From the NCBI RefSeq assembly GCF_008281175.1, contig NZ_CP036524.1:3720001-3784000 (forward strand): a stretch of DNA of 64,000 bases, in the 5' to 3' direction. This document shows positions 43,745 through 51,674 of this stretch, one piece after another (positions within the stretch are counted from its first letter, which is position 1; every line of letters begins with the position of its first letter). The stretch is from [Clostridium] hylemonae DSM 15053. Its GTDB lineage: Bacteria; Bacillota; Clostridia; Lachnospirales; Lachnospiraceae. The notes beneath the pieces are model-generated. The model searched no databases. It saw only the letters and a list, made by a program, of their open reading frames with translations, and was not told the DNA's origin. The translations under genes and the position numbers were made by a program.

Positions 43745-45739
43745 TTAATTCACATACTTCAGTATGAGCTGCCATACGTTCGGGTCTTCCAGTCCGAGCG
43801 CCCATGCCGCTGTTCCGGCCAGCTTGTTCTGCTTCATCAGATCCAGCTTGGCTTCCAGTGATTTCTCATCTTCCAGCCAGATCTCATATGTCACGCCGCC
43901 GCTTTCCCATTTGGCGTAGTTCTGTTTTGCGGCATCGTCCCATGTGATCTCGGCTCCTGCCTGGGCTACGACGTCTTTGGCCTCAGTCATTCCGTAGGCT
44001 TTGCTCTCTACCTTCATGGCATACTCGCCTTCTTCCGTGCCTTTCTGGCTTGCCAGTTCTTCTTCCGTCTTCGGGGTCTCCTCCCACAGTCTTGTAAAGA
44101 ACGGTATGCCGCTGATCACCTTGTCCGCCGGTACTTCTTTCAATGTCTCTTCAATTCCCTCTTTCACAAAATCATAAGAGGCAACCGAGCCTGCTTCCGG
44201 TGAGCCTGCATAATGTTCGTCATATCCCATGATCACGACATAATCTGCCACGATTCCCTGTTCCCTGCGGTCATACTGCATGTTGAATCCCTTCGGCACG
44301 TAGTTGTCCACGGAAAGTACGAGTCCGTTCTGCCTGCAGCGCACGGACAGCTCACGGATGAACTGGATATAGTGCTCTCCGCATTCATCTGAAATCTTCT
44401 CAAAGTCCACATTGATTCCGTCTATATTGGACTGAAGCGCTTCCGCCACAAGCTGGTTGATAAGTGTTTCCCTCTTGGACGTATAGCTCAGCAGTTCATA
44501 GCTTTCATCGTATGAGTTGATGCCGCCGTCAAAGTCCCGTATCGTTGCCCATACTTCTATATTGGCCTGATGGGCGTAATTGACGTAATCTGTCGACGCG
44601 ATGGAATCCATATTTCCGTCTGTATCCTTCACATGGAACCATGTGGGCGCAATTGTCGTAAGACCCTTACTCTCTGCGATCTTCTGCAGCACGCTGCTGT
44701 TGGCGTCACTGTTGGTCACGTTGTGCCATGCCATGTTTATCGTGTAATCTTTGGAAATATTTGTAAATTCCTGCTCTTCAAACTTTCTCGTTACGTTCTT
44801 TTTCTCTGCGTCTTTGAGCGCGCTGTTTTTGACGTAACCGATAAATCCGTTTTTCGTGCGGACTTTTTTCCAGTTATCTTCATTTTCGATAACGGTCACT
44901 TCACCGCCTTTTTTCAGCTCTGAGAGAACCGGGCTCTTCACTCCGCCCTGATATCTCACCTGTGTATCTTTCTTCACTGCGGCAACCGTATGCTCGCCCC
45001 AGTCGCCGACGATGACAACACGTTCCGGATCGTCATACACTTCGTAGTCGATATTCGTATACTGCTGGACAAAATCCAGAGCAATGTATGCTGTGCTTCC
45101 TTCTGTTTTTAATATGACGTAGTCTTCGCTGTTCTTGTCTTTAGAGACCGTATAATCCTTGCTGCCCACTTCCACCGATACCATGTCCTTCGGCAGTGTG
45201 TAAAGGAGTATATTCTCATTAGGATCCCAGTAAAATCTGCTGTTTATATAGTCACGGACGATCTCATACTGGATATAGGCTTTGCCGTCTGCTATCATGC
45301 CTTTTGGCTCTACCACTTCGTTATTGACTACAATAGCAAGCTGTCCTTCTTGTTCTATACCATAATATTTATCCAAATCAGCCTTTTCCTTGGAAGGGCT
45401 GTACCGCCTCCACAAAAATACTGCTGCTATCGCTGCTATTATTAAAATAACGGTAAGGCATATCCGTATACCCAGGTTTCTCCTTCTCCGTCTCTTAGTC
45501 TGCGGCCTTCTGGCTGACGGCCTTCTGTTTGCGGGTCTTCCCGTCTGCGGTCTTCTGTTCGGATTCCTGGAAGCCTGGCTTCTGCCCGTCTGACTTCTCG
45601 TCCCTTGAGTTCTGGAGCCTTGTCCTCTTATTTCCTGCCCTCTCGCTGTCTGGCTCCTCTGGGCCCGCTGCCTGTCCGGACGTTCTGTATTGCCGGACCG
45701 GTCCGAAGCTGTGCGGCTTCTTCTTTGTCTCTCGTCCAT
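43745..45739 (-). CDS. GH18-type glycosidase with basic N-terminal tail and SH3 domain
   Basis: 664 residues. A cytoplasmic-type N-terminal tail of about 85 residues rich in R, Q, S, T and G; one membrane helix (about 88-108); a copper-amine-oxidase-like N-terminal repeat region; an SH3-type domain (about 245-300, VLSELKKGGEVTVIENEDNW); and a GH18 barrel (about 335-664) with the catalytic motif DGINVDFEKIS (DxxDxDxE) and YDEHYAGSPEAG. Related to SleL/YaaH-like spore-wall glucosaminidases, but membrane anchored. AGGAGGTGCAGC before ATG 45737-45739. Next to cwlD, in keeping with a spore-wall role (inference). Confidence 0.87.
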   Translation of the reverse strand: MDERQRRSRTASDRSGNTERPDRQRAQRSQTARGQEIRGQGSRTQGTRSQTGRSQASRNPNRRPQTGRPANRRPSARRPQTKRRRRRNLGIRICLTVILIIAAIAAVFLWRRYSPSKEKADLDKYYGIEQEGQLAIVVNNEVVEPKGMIADGKAYIQYEIVRDYINSRFYWDPNENILLYTLPKDMVSVEVGSKDYTVSKDKNSEDYVILKTEGSTAYIALDFVQQYTNIDYEVYDDPERVVIVGDWGEHTVAAVKKDTQVRYQGGVKSPVLSELKKGGEVTVIENEDNWKKVRTKNGFIGYVKNSALKDAEKKNVTRKFEEQEFTNISKDYTINMAWHNVTNSDANSSVLQKIAESKGLTTIAPTWFHVKDTDGNMDSIASTDYVNYAHQANIEVWATIRDFDGGINSYDESYELLSYTSKRETLINQLVAEALQSNIDGINVDFEKISDECGEHYIQFIRELSVRCRQNGLVLSVDNYVPKGFNMQYDRREQGIVADYVVIMGYDEHYAGSPEAGSVASYDFVKEGIEETLKEVPADKVISGIPFFTRLWEETPKTEEELASQKGTEEGEYAMKVESKAYGMTEAKDVVAQAGAEITWDDAAKQNYAKWESGGVTYEIWLEDEKSLEAKLDLMKQNKLAGTAAWALGLEDPNVWQLILKYVN

Positions 45740-45793
45740 GCTGCACCTCCTACTAGACCCTATTATAGCAATAATTGCGACACTCGTCATTAA

Positions 45794-46057
45794 CTATTTC
45801 GACATTTTATTATTATTTTGAGGGGTATCTACAGCCGCAGTTTTCTCCTGCAGCTTAACGTGATGAAAGCACACTTCTTTTATATCTCCGTCCTCGTCCA
45901 GGACATAGTCCCTCATATACGATACATCTTCCCGCATCATATGGGCTTCTACGATCTGTGTCGGGCTGGCCGGACTGCCCTCCATCGACAGGCTGACGCC
46001 CTCCTTCTCATAATCTGTAAGCTCGTTATACAGAAATTTATAAATTTCATTTTTCAT
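45794..46057 (-). CDS. Small acidic protein of unknown function
   Basis: 87 residues, cytoplasmic: begins MKNEIYKFLYNELTDYEKEG, contains YMRDYVLDEDGDIKEVCFHH and a Gln/Asn-rich end. No family recognised. GGAGGATACGTAAG precedes the ATG. The 54-base gap to the GH18 gene suggests co-transcription. A structured leader (46104-46164) and a candidate small RNA (46175-46413) lie directly upstream on the same strand, so the three may form one transcription unit. Confidence 0.6.
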   Translation of the reverse strand: MKNEIYKFLYNELTDYEKEGVSLSMEGSPASPTQIVEAHMMREDVSYMRDYVLDEDGDIKEVCFHHVKLQEKTAAVDTPQNNNKMSK

Positions 46058-46103
46058 CTTACGTATCCTCCGATAACATTGCGATGATAGCTACGGCTGT
46101 ATG

Positions 46104-46164
46104 CGCATATACTGTTAATACGCGGCCAGAAGAAATGCGTCGTGATACATTGGCCGTATATGCG
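46104..46164 (-). promoter_or_regulatory. Two-stem structured leader before the 87-residue gene
   Basis: Perfect 9-bp outer stem CGCATATAC/GTATATGCG and 6-bp inner stem CGGCCA/TGGCCG, read on the minus strand, about 50 bases before the ribosome site of the 87-residue gene. Riboswitch-like shape, but no known class recognised. Confidence 0.45.
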
Positions 46165-46174
46165 GACCAGCTGC

Positions 46175-46413
46175 ATAAAAATTAGAAGATAGTCGTGCAT
46201 TTAAAAAAATTTTAACGGTTACAATTGATCGTCTTTGATAGTTCTATTCTGGTTGTTTGTGAAAAATCTGCCTGAACCGGCAATGTAAATAATCTGATTT
46301 GCTGTTGATAGATTCTGAAATAGAGCTTACATTGAGAATTACTTGAAATTACTTAAAAAAGTCTCCCTCCTTTGTTCTAAGAACGTAGCTATCAGGGAAA
46401 ACTATCTTCTAGT
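46175..46413 (-). ncRNA. Candidate structured non-coding RNA
   Basis: About 240-base region without a gene. A promoter (TTGCGT, 17 bases, TATAAT) points into it on the minus strand. The predicted RNA is closed by an 11-bp perfect stem TAGAAGATAGT (5') / ACTATCTTCTA (3'), followed by ATTTTTAT. Inside are GTTC/GAAC within TCCCT/AGGGA, CAATGTAA/TTACATTG with an AATCT/AGATT inner stem, and a TGCC/GGCA hairpin. Closing stem plus U-tail suits a stand-alone RNA of 6S-like size, but the interior looks multibranched rather than rod-like, so I do not call 6S. Confidence 0.5.
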
Positions 46414-46419
46414 ATCGTC

Positions 46420-46448
46420 ATTATAAATGATTGATTTTACAAACGCAA
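46420..46448 (-). promoter_or_regulatory. Promoter of the candidate RNA
   Basis: Minus-strand TTGCGT (46448 to 46443), 17-base spacer, TATAAT (46425 to 46420); start expected near 46413. Confidence 0.5.
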
Positions 46449-46527
46449 GCACTTTTTTATTTTATACTTATTTTATTGAACATCCCGCGTTTCTTATGCT
46501 ATACTAAATTAGAAGGAAGTGATGAAT

Positions 46528-47256
46528 ATGAAGATTGAAAAACTCAATGACAATCAGATACGCTGTACTTTAACGCGTGCCGATCTGGCAGCCCGCCAGT
46601 TACAATTGAGTGAGCTTGCCTATGGAACCGAGAAAGCTAAGTCACTTTTCCATGATATGATGCAACAGGCAGCCTTTGAATTTGGTTTTGAGGCGGAGGA
46701 TATACCGTTAATGATCGAGGCTATACCCGCTTCTTCCGATTCTATCGTGCTGATAATTACTAAAGTCGAGGACCCTGAGGAACTCGATACCCGTTTTTCA
46801 AAGTTTTCACCATCTCCGGGTGGTGACTGGGATTCAAAGAAAAATGAGGCCCCTGACAAACTGGATGGCGCCGAGACTCTCCTGGACCTGCTTGGCAAGG
46901 TAAAAGAGAAGATCGGCACACAGGAGGAAACCTCCGGTGAAGATACAAAAGAAGTCCAGAAAACAAGCCTCCGCTTATTCTCATTTGCAACAATGGACAG
47001 TGTCATTCAGGCTGCGCGCCTGCTTAGCGGCATGTACAACGGTTCCAACACCCTGTACAAAGACCATGGCGAAGACGTATACATTCTGGCTCTGACACAA
47101 TCAGACCATACAACGAATGATTTTAACCGCATATGTAATATGCTGTCGGAATATGGCTCTTTGGAAAAGGCTTCCGGCGCAACGCTGGCGTTTCTGGAAG
47201 AACATTGTGAGATTCTGATATCTGCTGATGCAGTGCAGAAGCTTGCGGTAATTTAA
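46528..47256 (+). CDS. mecA: Adaptor protein MecA
   Basis: 242 residues. N-terminal MKIEKLNDNQIRCTLTRADL is the MecA signature; an acidic linker (about 85-140) joins it to the C-terminal ClpC-binding domain (LFSFATMDSVIQAARLL, NTLYKDHGEDVYILAL). MecA delivers substrates to ClpCP. The ATG at 46528 fits the family start; GTG/ATG codons at 46519 and 46522 are also in frame after AAGGAAG. Ends at a strong terminator. Confidence 0.93.
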   Translation: MKIEKLNDNQIRCTLTRADLAARQLQLSELAYGTEKAKSLFHDMMQQAAFEFGFEAEDIPLMIEAIPASSDSIVLIITKVEDPEELDTRFSKFSPSPGGDWDSKKNEAPDKLDGAETLLDLLGKVKEKIGTQEETSGEDTKEVQKTSLRLFSFATMDSVIQAARLLSGMYNGSNTLYKDHGEDVYILALTQSDHTTNDFNRICNMLSEYGSLEKASGATLAFLEEHCEILISADAVQKLAVI

Positions 47257-47266
47257 CAACACATTA

Positions 47267-47300
47267 AAAAGATGCACCGGGCCGCCCCGGTGCATCTTTT
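47267..47300. terminator. Bidirectional terminator after mecA
   Basis: AAAAGATGCACCGGG pairs perfectly with CCCGGTGCATCTTTT around four bases, between convergent mecA and the DUF1858 gene. Confidence 0.92.
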
Positions 47301-47315
47301 ATATTTGCCGTCTTA

Positions 47316-47516
47316 TTAAGCATTCAAAAATGCATTGATCTTCTCTTCTAATAAGTCTGCATCTATGCCATGAACCATAGCCGCCTCTGCCAGAGACTCT
47401 CCCTGCGCGGACGGGCAGCCAAGACAATGCATACCGATCTCCATGAGTATTGGCGCTACATCAGGATTGATGCTGAGTATCTCTCCAATAGTCATATCTT
47501 TGCTAACCTTTGCCAT
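47316..47516 (-). CDS. DUF1858-domain protein
   Basis: 66 residues: [21 protein letters not shown] followed by [18 protein letters not shown], with a CxxC and the ScdA/Ric-like N-terminal pattern of DUF1858. In Ric/ScdA di-iron proteins a similar domain is linked to Fe-S repair; the stand-alone form has no settled role. Two ATGs are in tandem; the second (47514-47516) is seven bases from AAGGAGG and fits the family better. Confidence 0.88.
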   Translation of the reverse strand: MAKVSKDMTIGEILSINPDVAPILMEIGMHCLGCPSAQGESLAEAAMVHGIDADLLEEKINAFLNA

Positions 47517-47519
47517 CAT

Positions 47520-47929
47520 GACGCCTCCTTTTCATTCTAAGTGTCTCCATTATATACGCATTTTATCATTGTGTAAACATTTTCCGACAATTAATTCCTA
47601 AAATTTGACTTCTCAAATGTCAACATCTTTTTCACTTTTTTTCGACAAAATATAATTTTTATTATAACTTCACAAAACGTCTGTTCTTTTATTTGCCCTG
47701 AGTAATCCACCAAAATACTATCTTTTTATGTGGATAATGTGGATAAATTTTGAAAAACTGCACTTTTTCCACCTTTTTCACATGTTTTCATGTGGATAAC
47801 TTGGATAAGTCCTTTTTACAATATTTTCCTATTTTTTACATTTTTGTGTAAATTGTACACCCAGTCGACAAATAATGTTATTACCATAATTTTCCATGTC
47901 GAATTTGATAGGTTAATCTTGTCCTCATA
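47520..47929. other. AT-rich intergenic region with DnaA boxes
   Basis: About 410 bases without a gene. The notable content is a cluster of DnaA boxes at 47729-47809 (separate entry). The rest is T-rich on the plus strand, with runs of TTTTT, and no promoter can be fixed with confidence. Confidence 0.6.
47729..47809. promoter_or_regulatory. Cluster of DnaA boxes
   Basis: Three perfect 9-mers TGTGGATAA (complement TTATCCACA) at 47729-47737, 47738-47746 (tandem) and 47791-47799, a consensus-compatible TTTTTCACA at 47774-47782 on the other strand, and near matches TTTTCCACC (47765-47773) and TTGGATAA (47802-47809). No dnaA, dnaN or rpmH nearby. Confidence 0.6.
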
Positions 47930-47963
47930 AGAAAAAGCCCCTGTCTGACACGGGACTTTTTCT
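47930..47963 (-). terminator. Terminator after the NlpC/P60 gene
   Basis: AGAAAAAGCCCC region pairs with GGGACTTTTTCT (imperfect GC centre); located 16 bases after the stop codon on the minus strand. Confidence 0.75.
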
Positions 47964-47979
47964 CTGCTTTTGTGTTTAT

Positions 47980-48882
47980 CTAAATCAGTCTTCTTACCGT
48001 GATGATGTTCGTGTAAGTGGCGGGCAGGATGCCGATTCCTCTGGCGCTGTTGATCGCATTTACGATCTGGCCGTCTCCCATGTAGATTCCTACGTGTCCG
48101 TCATAGAGTATGATATCTCCCGGTATGGCCTGATCGTAGCTGACCGGAGTTCCGACATTTTCCATATCCCATGTCGTCCTCGGCAGGCTCACTCCAAAAT
48201 GCGCGTACACTGACTGTACGAAACCGGAACAGTCTGCTCCGTTTGTCAGACTTGTGCCGCCCCATACATACGGGTTTCCGATGAACTGACAGGCGTAATC
48301 TACTACAGCTTGTCCCGTCCCGGCCTTGGCCTGAGCTTCTTCCTCCGCTTTGGCGGCCGCTTCTTCAGCCTCCTTGGCCAGCCTTGCCTCCTCTTCTTCT
48401 TTCGATTCAGCATAAGTAAATGCTTCTTCAGGGGCTTCGGCTTCCGTGCTCTGCACGATCTCCTGCGCTTTCTGCTCTGCGTTATTTCCTATTATAATAT
48501 ACTCGGAGTATACATAGCCTGTAACAGAGCCGGACTGGATCTTCGTCCATTCTCCCACCGGTCCTATCACCTTGGCGGCATAATCAGGATATAACTTACC
48601 TACCCACTCACTTTCTTTTGTTGGTTCACTTCTTATATAAAGAAATGACTGTACATTGGCAAACGCCATATCTAAATACTCACCCTTACGTGTTGGCACG
48701 AGATAATCTTCTACTTCTATATCATTCTGTGAAGTATAGCAATCATTCAGTACCTCCTCAATTCCAACGCTCGGCATTATCCCTGCAGCATCCGTATCTG
48801 CAGCCGATGCTGTGACAGGAAAAGATGCTATAGCTCCTGTAATGGTAACTAGGAACAATCCCTTCTTAAGAATAGAATCCAT
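47980..48882 (-). CDS. Secreted NlpC/P60 endopeptidase with SH3 domain
   Basis: 300 residues. Signal peptide (ITGAIASFPVTASA, cut before ADTDA), SH3-type domain (about 72-130, YIRSEPTKESEWVGKLYPDY), a charged Ala/Glu/Lys helix (about 140-190), and a C-terminal NlpC/P60 domain with the catalytic Cys in TNGADCSGFVQSVY and His in YDGHVGIYMGDG. Cuts peptide stems of peptidoglycan (gamma-D-Glu to diamino acid). GGAGGGAGTTT precedes the ATG. Promoter and WalR-like box upstream suggest cell-wall stress or growth control. Confidence 0.93.
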   Translation of the reverse strand: MDSILKKGLFLVTITGAIASFPVTASAADTDAAGIMPSVGIEEVLNDCYTSQNDIEVEDYLVPTRKGEYLDMAFANVQSFLYIRSEPTKESEWVGKLYPDYAAKVIGPVGEWTKIQSGSVTGYVYSEYIIIGNNAEQKAQEIVQSTEAEAPEEAFTYAESKEEEEARLAKEAEEAAAKAEEEAQAKAGTGQAVVDYACQFIGNPYVWGGTSLTNGADCSGFVQSVYAHFGVSLPRTTWDMENVGTPVSYDQAIPGDIILYDGHVGIYMGDGQIVNAINSARGIGILPATYTNIITVRRLI

Positions 48883-48919
48883 AAACTCCCTCCTTTATGT
48901 TTTCTTATCTTTTGTAATT

Positions 48920-48936
48920 GTTACAGAATTGTTACA
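48920..48936 (-). promoter_or_regulatory. WalR-like box before the NlpC/P60 gene
   Basis: Minus strand TGTAAC-AATTC-TGTAAC: two TGTAAH hexamers five bases apart, the WalR (YycF) recognition pattern. It lies just downstream of the predicted transcription start, a position that would favour repression. Confidence 0.5.
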
Positions 48937-48950
48937 TATGTTACGGTGAT

Positions 48951-48979
48951 ATTATATCAATGCTGTCCATCAATGTCAA
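48951..48979 (-). promoter_or_regulatory. Sigma-A promoter of the NlpC/P60 gene
   Basis: Perfect TTGACA (48979 to 48974), 17-base spacer, perfect TATAAT (48956 to 48951). Start expected near 48944, about 60 bases before the ATG. Confidence 0.85.
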
Positions 48980-49085
48980 GGCTATTTAATGGTGTTTTTG
49001 TCGTCATATTTCTTCCTTTTTTTACCAGTTTCATGATAAAACTTCATTATAATTGTTACAAATTGTTACATATATGATTTTTGAG

Positions 49086-49114
49086 TTGACAATTGTTTTT
49101 ATATGTTTTATACT
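49086..49114 (+). promoter_or_regulatory. Promoter of the perR-like gene
   Basis: TTGACA (49086-49091), 17-base spacer, TATACT (49109-49114). Confidence 0.75.
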
Positions 49115-49120
49115 AATCAT

Positions 49121-49134
49121 AGTAATTGTTATTA
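49121..49134 (+). promoter_or_regulatory. Candidate PerR operator, perR promoter
   Basis: AGTAATTGTTATTA just downstream of the -10; differs only by three transitions from AGTAACTATTACTA at the rubrerythrin promoter (49606-49619). Confidence 0.5.
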
Positions 49135-49156
49135 TTATTGAAAGGAGGATGCGTAG

Positions 49157-49555
49157 ATGGCAAATTTAAAATACAGCAGGCAGAGAGCTTCTATTAAAGA
49201 ATATTTGGCCGGCACTGTTGAACATCCTACAGCCGATACCGTATATATGCACGTCAGAGAAGAATTTCCGAATATCAGCCTCGGTACTGTGTACCGCAAC
49301 CTGAATCTTCTTGCTGATATAGGTGAAGCAGTCAAGATCACTACCCCTGACGGCGGCGACCGCTTTGACGGGCGGACAGAGCCCCACTACCATGTAGTGT
49401 GCGGTTCATGCGGTAAAGTAGAAGATCTTGAGATGTCGTCTGAAGAAATTGCTTCTATAAATAATGCGGCAGATTCTGTCTTTGACGGAAAGATCACATC
49501 ACACACCACCCTTTTCTATGGCACCTGTAAAGAATGTCTGGAAAAAGAAAAATAA
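49157..49555 (+). CDS. perR: Fur-family peroxide regulator (PerR-like)
   Basis: 132 residues. N-terminal winged helix (RQRASIKEYLAGTVEHPTAD, NISLGTVYRNLNLLADIGEA) and a C-terminal metal domain with the His-rich site EPHYHVVCGSCGKVEDLE and a second CxxC (GTCKECLEKEK) for structural zinc. Gene order perR-like, then rubrerythrins, indicates PerR rather than Fur. GAAAGGAGGATGCG precedes the ATG. A sequence shared by its own promoter and the rubrerythrin promoter suggests autoregulation. Confidence 0.9.
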   Translation: MANLKYSRQRASIKEYLAGTVEHPTADTVYMHVREEFPNISLGTVYRNLNLLADIGEAVKITTPDGGDRFDGRTEPHYHVVCGSCGKVEDLEMSSEEIASINNAADSVFDGKITSHTTLFYGTCKECLEKEK

Positions 49556-49570
49556 TTTTTAAAATAGGGA

Positions 49571-49599
49571 TTGACAAAAGAAAATAACTGTGCTAAATT
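49571..49599 (+). promoter_or_regulatory. Promoter of the first rubrerythrin gene
   Basis: TTGACA (49571-49576), 17-base spacer, TAAATT (49594-49599). Confidence 0.7.
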
Positions 49600-49605
49600 A
49601 ATATC

Positions 49606-49619
49606 AGTAACTATTACTA
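49606..49619 (+). promoter_or_regulatory. Candidate PerR operator, rubrerythrin promoter
   Basis: AGTAACTATTACTA, partly palindromic, directly after the -10 where a repressor would block transcription. Confidence 0.5.
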
Positions 49620-49663
49620 ATATTTAATTAAAAAATTATATAAAAGAAAAGGAGAGATTTATC

Positions 49664-50206
49664 ATGAAAAAATTTGTTTGTACAGTATGTGGTTATGTTC
49701 ACGAGGGAGAGGCTGCACCGGCTGAATGTCCAGTATGTCACGCACCGGCTGAAAAGTTTAAAGAGCAGACAGGTAACAGAGAATGGGCTGCTGAACACGT
49801 TGTAGGCGTAGCTAAGGGCGTAAGCGAAGACATTATCGCTGACTTAAGAGCTAACTTTGAGGGTGAATGTTCAGAAGTAGGTATGTACCTTGCAATGGCA
49901 AGAGTTGCTCATAGAGAAGGATATCCGGAGATCGGATTATACTGGGAAAAAGCTGCTTATGAAGAAGCAGAGCATGCGTCTAAATTCGCTGAGTTATTAG
50001 GTGAAGTTGTAACAGACAGCACAAAGAAGAACCTCGAGATGAGAGTTGATGCAGAGAATGGTGCTACTGCTGGTAAGTTCGATCTTGCAAAGCGTGCTAA
50101 GGCAGCTAACCTGGATGCGATCCATGACACAGTTCATGAGATGGCAAGAGATGAAGCCCGTCACGGAAAAGCATTTGAAGGCTTATTGAAGAGATACTTC
50201 GGTTAA
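49664..50206 (+). CDS. Reverse rubrerythrin (NADH-peroxidase component)
   Basis: 180 residues. The rubredoxin-type FeS4 site is at the N-terminus ([12 protein letters not shown] ... [11 protein letters not shown]), ahead of the di-iron four-helix bundle ([50 protein letters not shown]); this reversed order defines revRbr, a hydrogen-peroxide and oxygen scavenger of clostridia. Codon use is biased towards common codons, suggesting high expression. GGAGAGATTTATC precedes the ATG. Under the PerR-like operator. Confidence 0.93.
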   Translation: MKKFVCTVCGYVHEGEAAPAECPVCHAPAEKFKEQTGNREWAAEHVVGVAKGVSEDIIADLRANFEGECSEVGMYLAMARVAHREGYPEIGLYWEKAAYEEAEHASKFAELLGEVVTDSTKKNLEMRVDAENGATAGKFDLAKRAKAANLDAIHDTVHEMARDEARHGKAFEGLLKRYFG

Positions 50207-50251
50207 GATATAATAGAGATAAGAACAGCACGGCGCTGTGAATAACAAAGA

Positions 50252-50283
50252 GGGACGGATGAAATCTGCGATTTCACCGTCCC
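50252..50283 (+). terminator. Hairpin between the two rubrerythrin genes
   Basis: GGGACGGATGAAATC pairs with GATTTCACCGTCCC with a TGC loop and one mismatch; followed by AAATTT. May partly terminate or protect the 3' end of the first gene. Its GGGACGG/CCGTCCC arms resemble the palindromic repeat family of this genome. Confidence 0.55.
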
Positions 50284-50306
50284 AAATTTCAAAGGAGGAT
50301 TTTGAT

Positions 50307-50843
50307 ATGTCAAAGTATGCAGGAACTAAAACAGAAAAGAACCTTATGGAAGCTTTTTCCGGTGAGTCACAGGCGCGCAACAAGTATACATATTACGCTT
50401 CCGCTGCAAGAAAAGCCGGATTTGTACAGATGTCCAACATATTTTTAGAGACAGCTGACCAGGAGAAAGAACACGCCAAATTATGGTTTAAAGAATTCCA
50501 CGGAATCGGTGATGTGGAAGCCAATCTTGAAGACGCTGTCGCAGGCGAAAACTTTGAGTGGACTGACATGTATAAACGTATGGCGGAAGAAGCAAGAGAA
50601 GAAGGATTTGAAGAACTTGCCAAGAAGTTTGAAGGTGTTGCAGAAGTAGAAGCGGCACATGAGAAACGCTATGGCAGGCTGCTTGAAAGCTACAAGGCAG
50701 GCAAGACCTTCAAAGGAGACGCTCCGCTTGGATGGAAGTGCAACAACTGCGGTTACATCTACTACGGAGAGGAAGCTCCGGAAGAATGTCCGGTCTGTGC
50801 ACATCCAAGAGCACATTTTGAACGTAAAGCAGAGAATTACTAA
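50307..50843 (+). CDS. Rubrerythrin (classical order)
   Basis: 178 residues: di-iron domain first ([53 protein letters not shown]) and a C-terminal rubredoxin site ([20 protein letters not shown] plus VCAHP). Peroxide reductase acting with the reverse rubrerythrin. AAAGGAGG before ATG 50307; the frame upstream includes the hairpin and is not coding. Confidence 0.95.
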   Translation: MSKYAGTKTEKNLMEAFSGESQARNKYTYYASAARKAGFVQMSNIFLETADQEKEHAKLWFKEFHGIGDVEANLEDAVAGENFEWTDMYKRMAEEAREEGFEELAKKFEGVAEVEAAHEKRYGRLLESYKAGKTFKGDAPLGWKCNNCGYIYYGEEAPEECPVCAHPRAHFERKAENY

Positions 50844-50854
50844 TAAGTTGGGGA

Positions 50855-50896
50855 AATTGGGGAGGGAGGTTTTTTAAAAAACCTCCGTCCCCAATT
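50855..50896. repeat. Palindromic repeat copy R2
   Basis: AATTGGGGAGGGAGGTTTTT and its complement-like arm ACCTCCGTCCCCAATT (one mismatch: GAGG for GACG). Located 12 bases after the rubrerythrin stop; followed by GTGTCCCTTTTT, the outer-arm sequence seen at other copies. Probable terminator. Confidence 0.85.
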
Positions 50897-50953
50897 TATT
50901 TTACCGTGTCCCTTTTTGAAATATCCCTGTCCCCATCTTAACCTCTCTGAACC

Positions 50954-51556
50954 TCAGGATCTCTCCTCTTCTTTTACCAGCATTCCGCTACGGAGCATTA
51001 TCGGCCTCACCGCATTGTACAGGCCTGCAACTAATATAGTTGATATGACCGCATTGACAAATGTAGTCGCTGTGCTCCACTTTGCAAGCACCTCTGCCAT
51101 CTTCTGAGGCTGCCCGAGAATATACATTTTATAAAAATATCCTGCTACCGGGTCGGCGACAACGTTAAATCCCAGGCCGGCAACTGAAGCAATTATACTC
51201 CATTTAAAGACATACTTTTTATTATTGCTCTCATTGATTCTTGCTATTTTATGAGCCACCAATCCGGTAATCAGGCCAATGCAGAGCTTCAGCACAAATG
51301 TTTTGGGTGCGCCTGTGATATAAATTGGATCCATTATATCGGCAATTCCCATACCGACCGCACCGGCTATTCCTCCATACCAACCTCCAAGAAGCAGCGC
51401 CGCAAGGACACAAAATGCATTTCCAATATGAATGGAAGTGGCATCTCCTCCGGGCATCGGTATTTTAATCTGCAAAAATGTAAAAGCTACATAGCACAAA
51501 GCTGCCAGAATAGCAGTCTGAGCCAGCTTTATGATCGTTACATTAGATTTCTTCAT
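50954..51556 (-). CDS. ECF transporter S (substrate-binding) component
   Basis: 200 residues with six predicted helices: LAQTAILAALCYVAFTFLQI, GNAFCVLAALLLGGWYGGIA and GMGIADIMDPIYITGAP are typical of ECF S proteins, which bind a vitamin or cofactor and dock on a shared EcfT-AA' module. The module genes are not in the window. Substrate not predictable; no riboswitch recognised in the roughly 115-base leader. Start at ATG 51554-51556 after AAAGGAT. Confidence 0.87.
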   Translation of the reverse strand: MKKSNVTIIKLAQTAILAALCYVAFTFLQIKIPMPGGDATSIHIGNAFCVLAALLLGGWYGGIAGAVGMGIADIMDPIYITGAPKTFVLKLCIGLITGLVAHKIARINESNNKKYVFKWSIIASVAGLGFNVVADPVAGYFYKMYILGQPQKMAEVLAKWSTATTFVNAVISTILVAGLYNAVRPIMLRSGMLVKEEERS

Positions 51557-51674
51557 ATAAAAATATCCTTTCTGAAATGAGCTGAGCATATACTATCATT
51601 AAATTGGTTGTGTTAAAACATCCAGTTTTGTATAAATAAAGCATACCAGTTGAAGTATCCGGCAAAAGGGACAG

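Noticed and set aside
46175-46413. Firm 6S RNA assignment
   Set aside because: Size, promoter and closing stem fit, but the interior complementarities do not give the expected long rod with a central bubble.
47520-47980. Replication origin
   Set aside because: DnaA boxes are present, but dnaA, dnaN, rpmH or another initiator gene are absent; recorded as a box cluster only.
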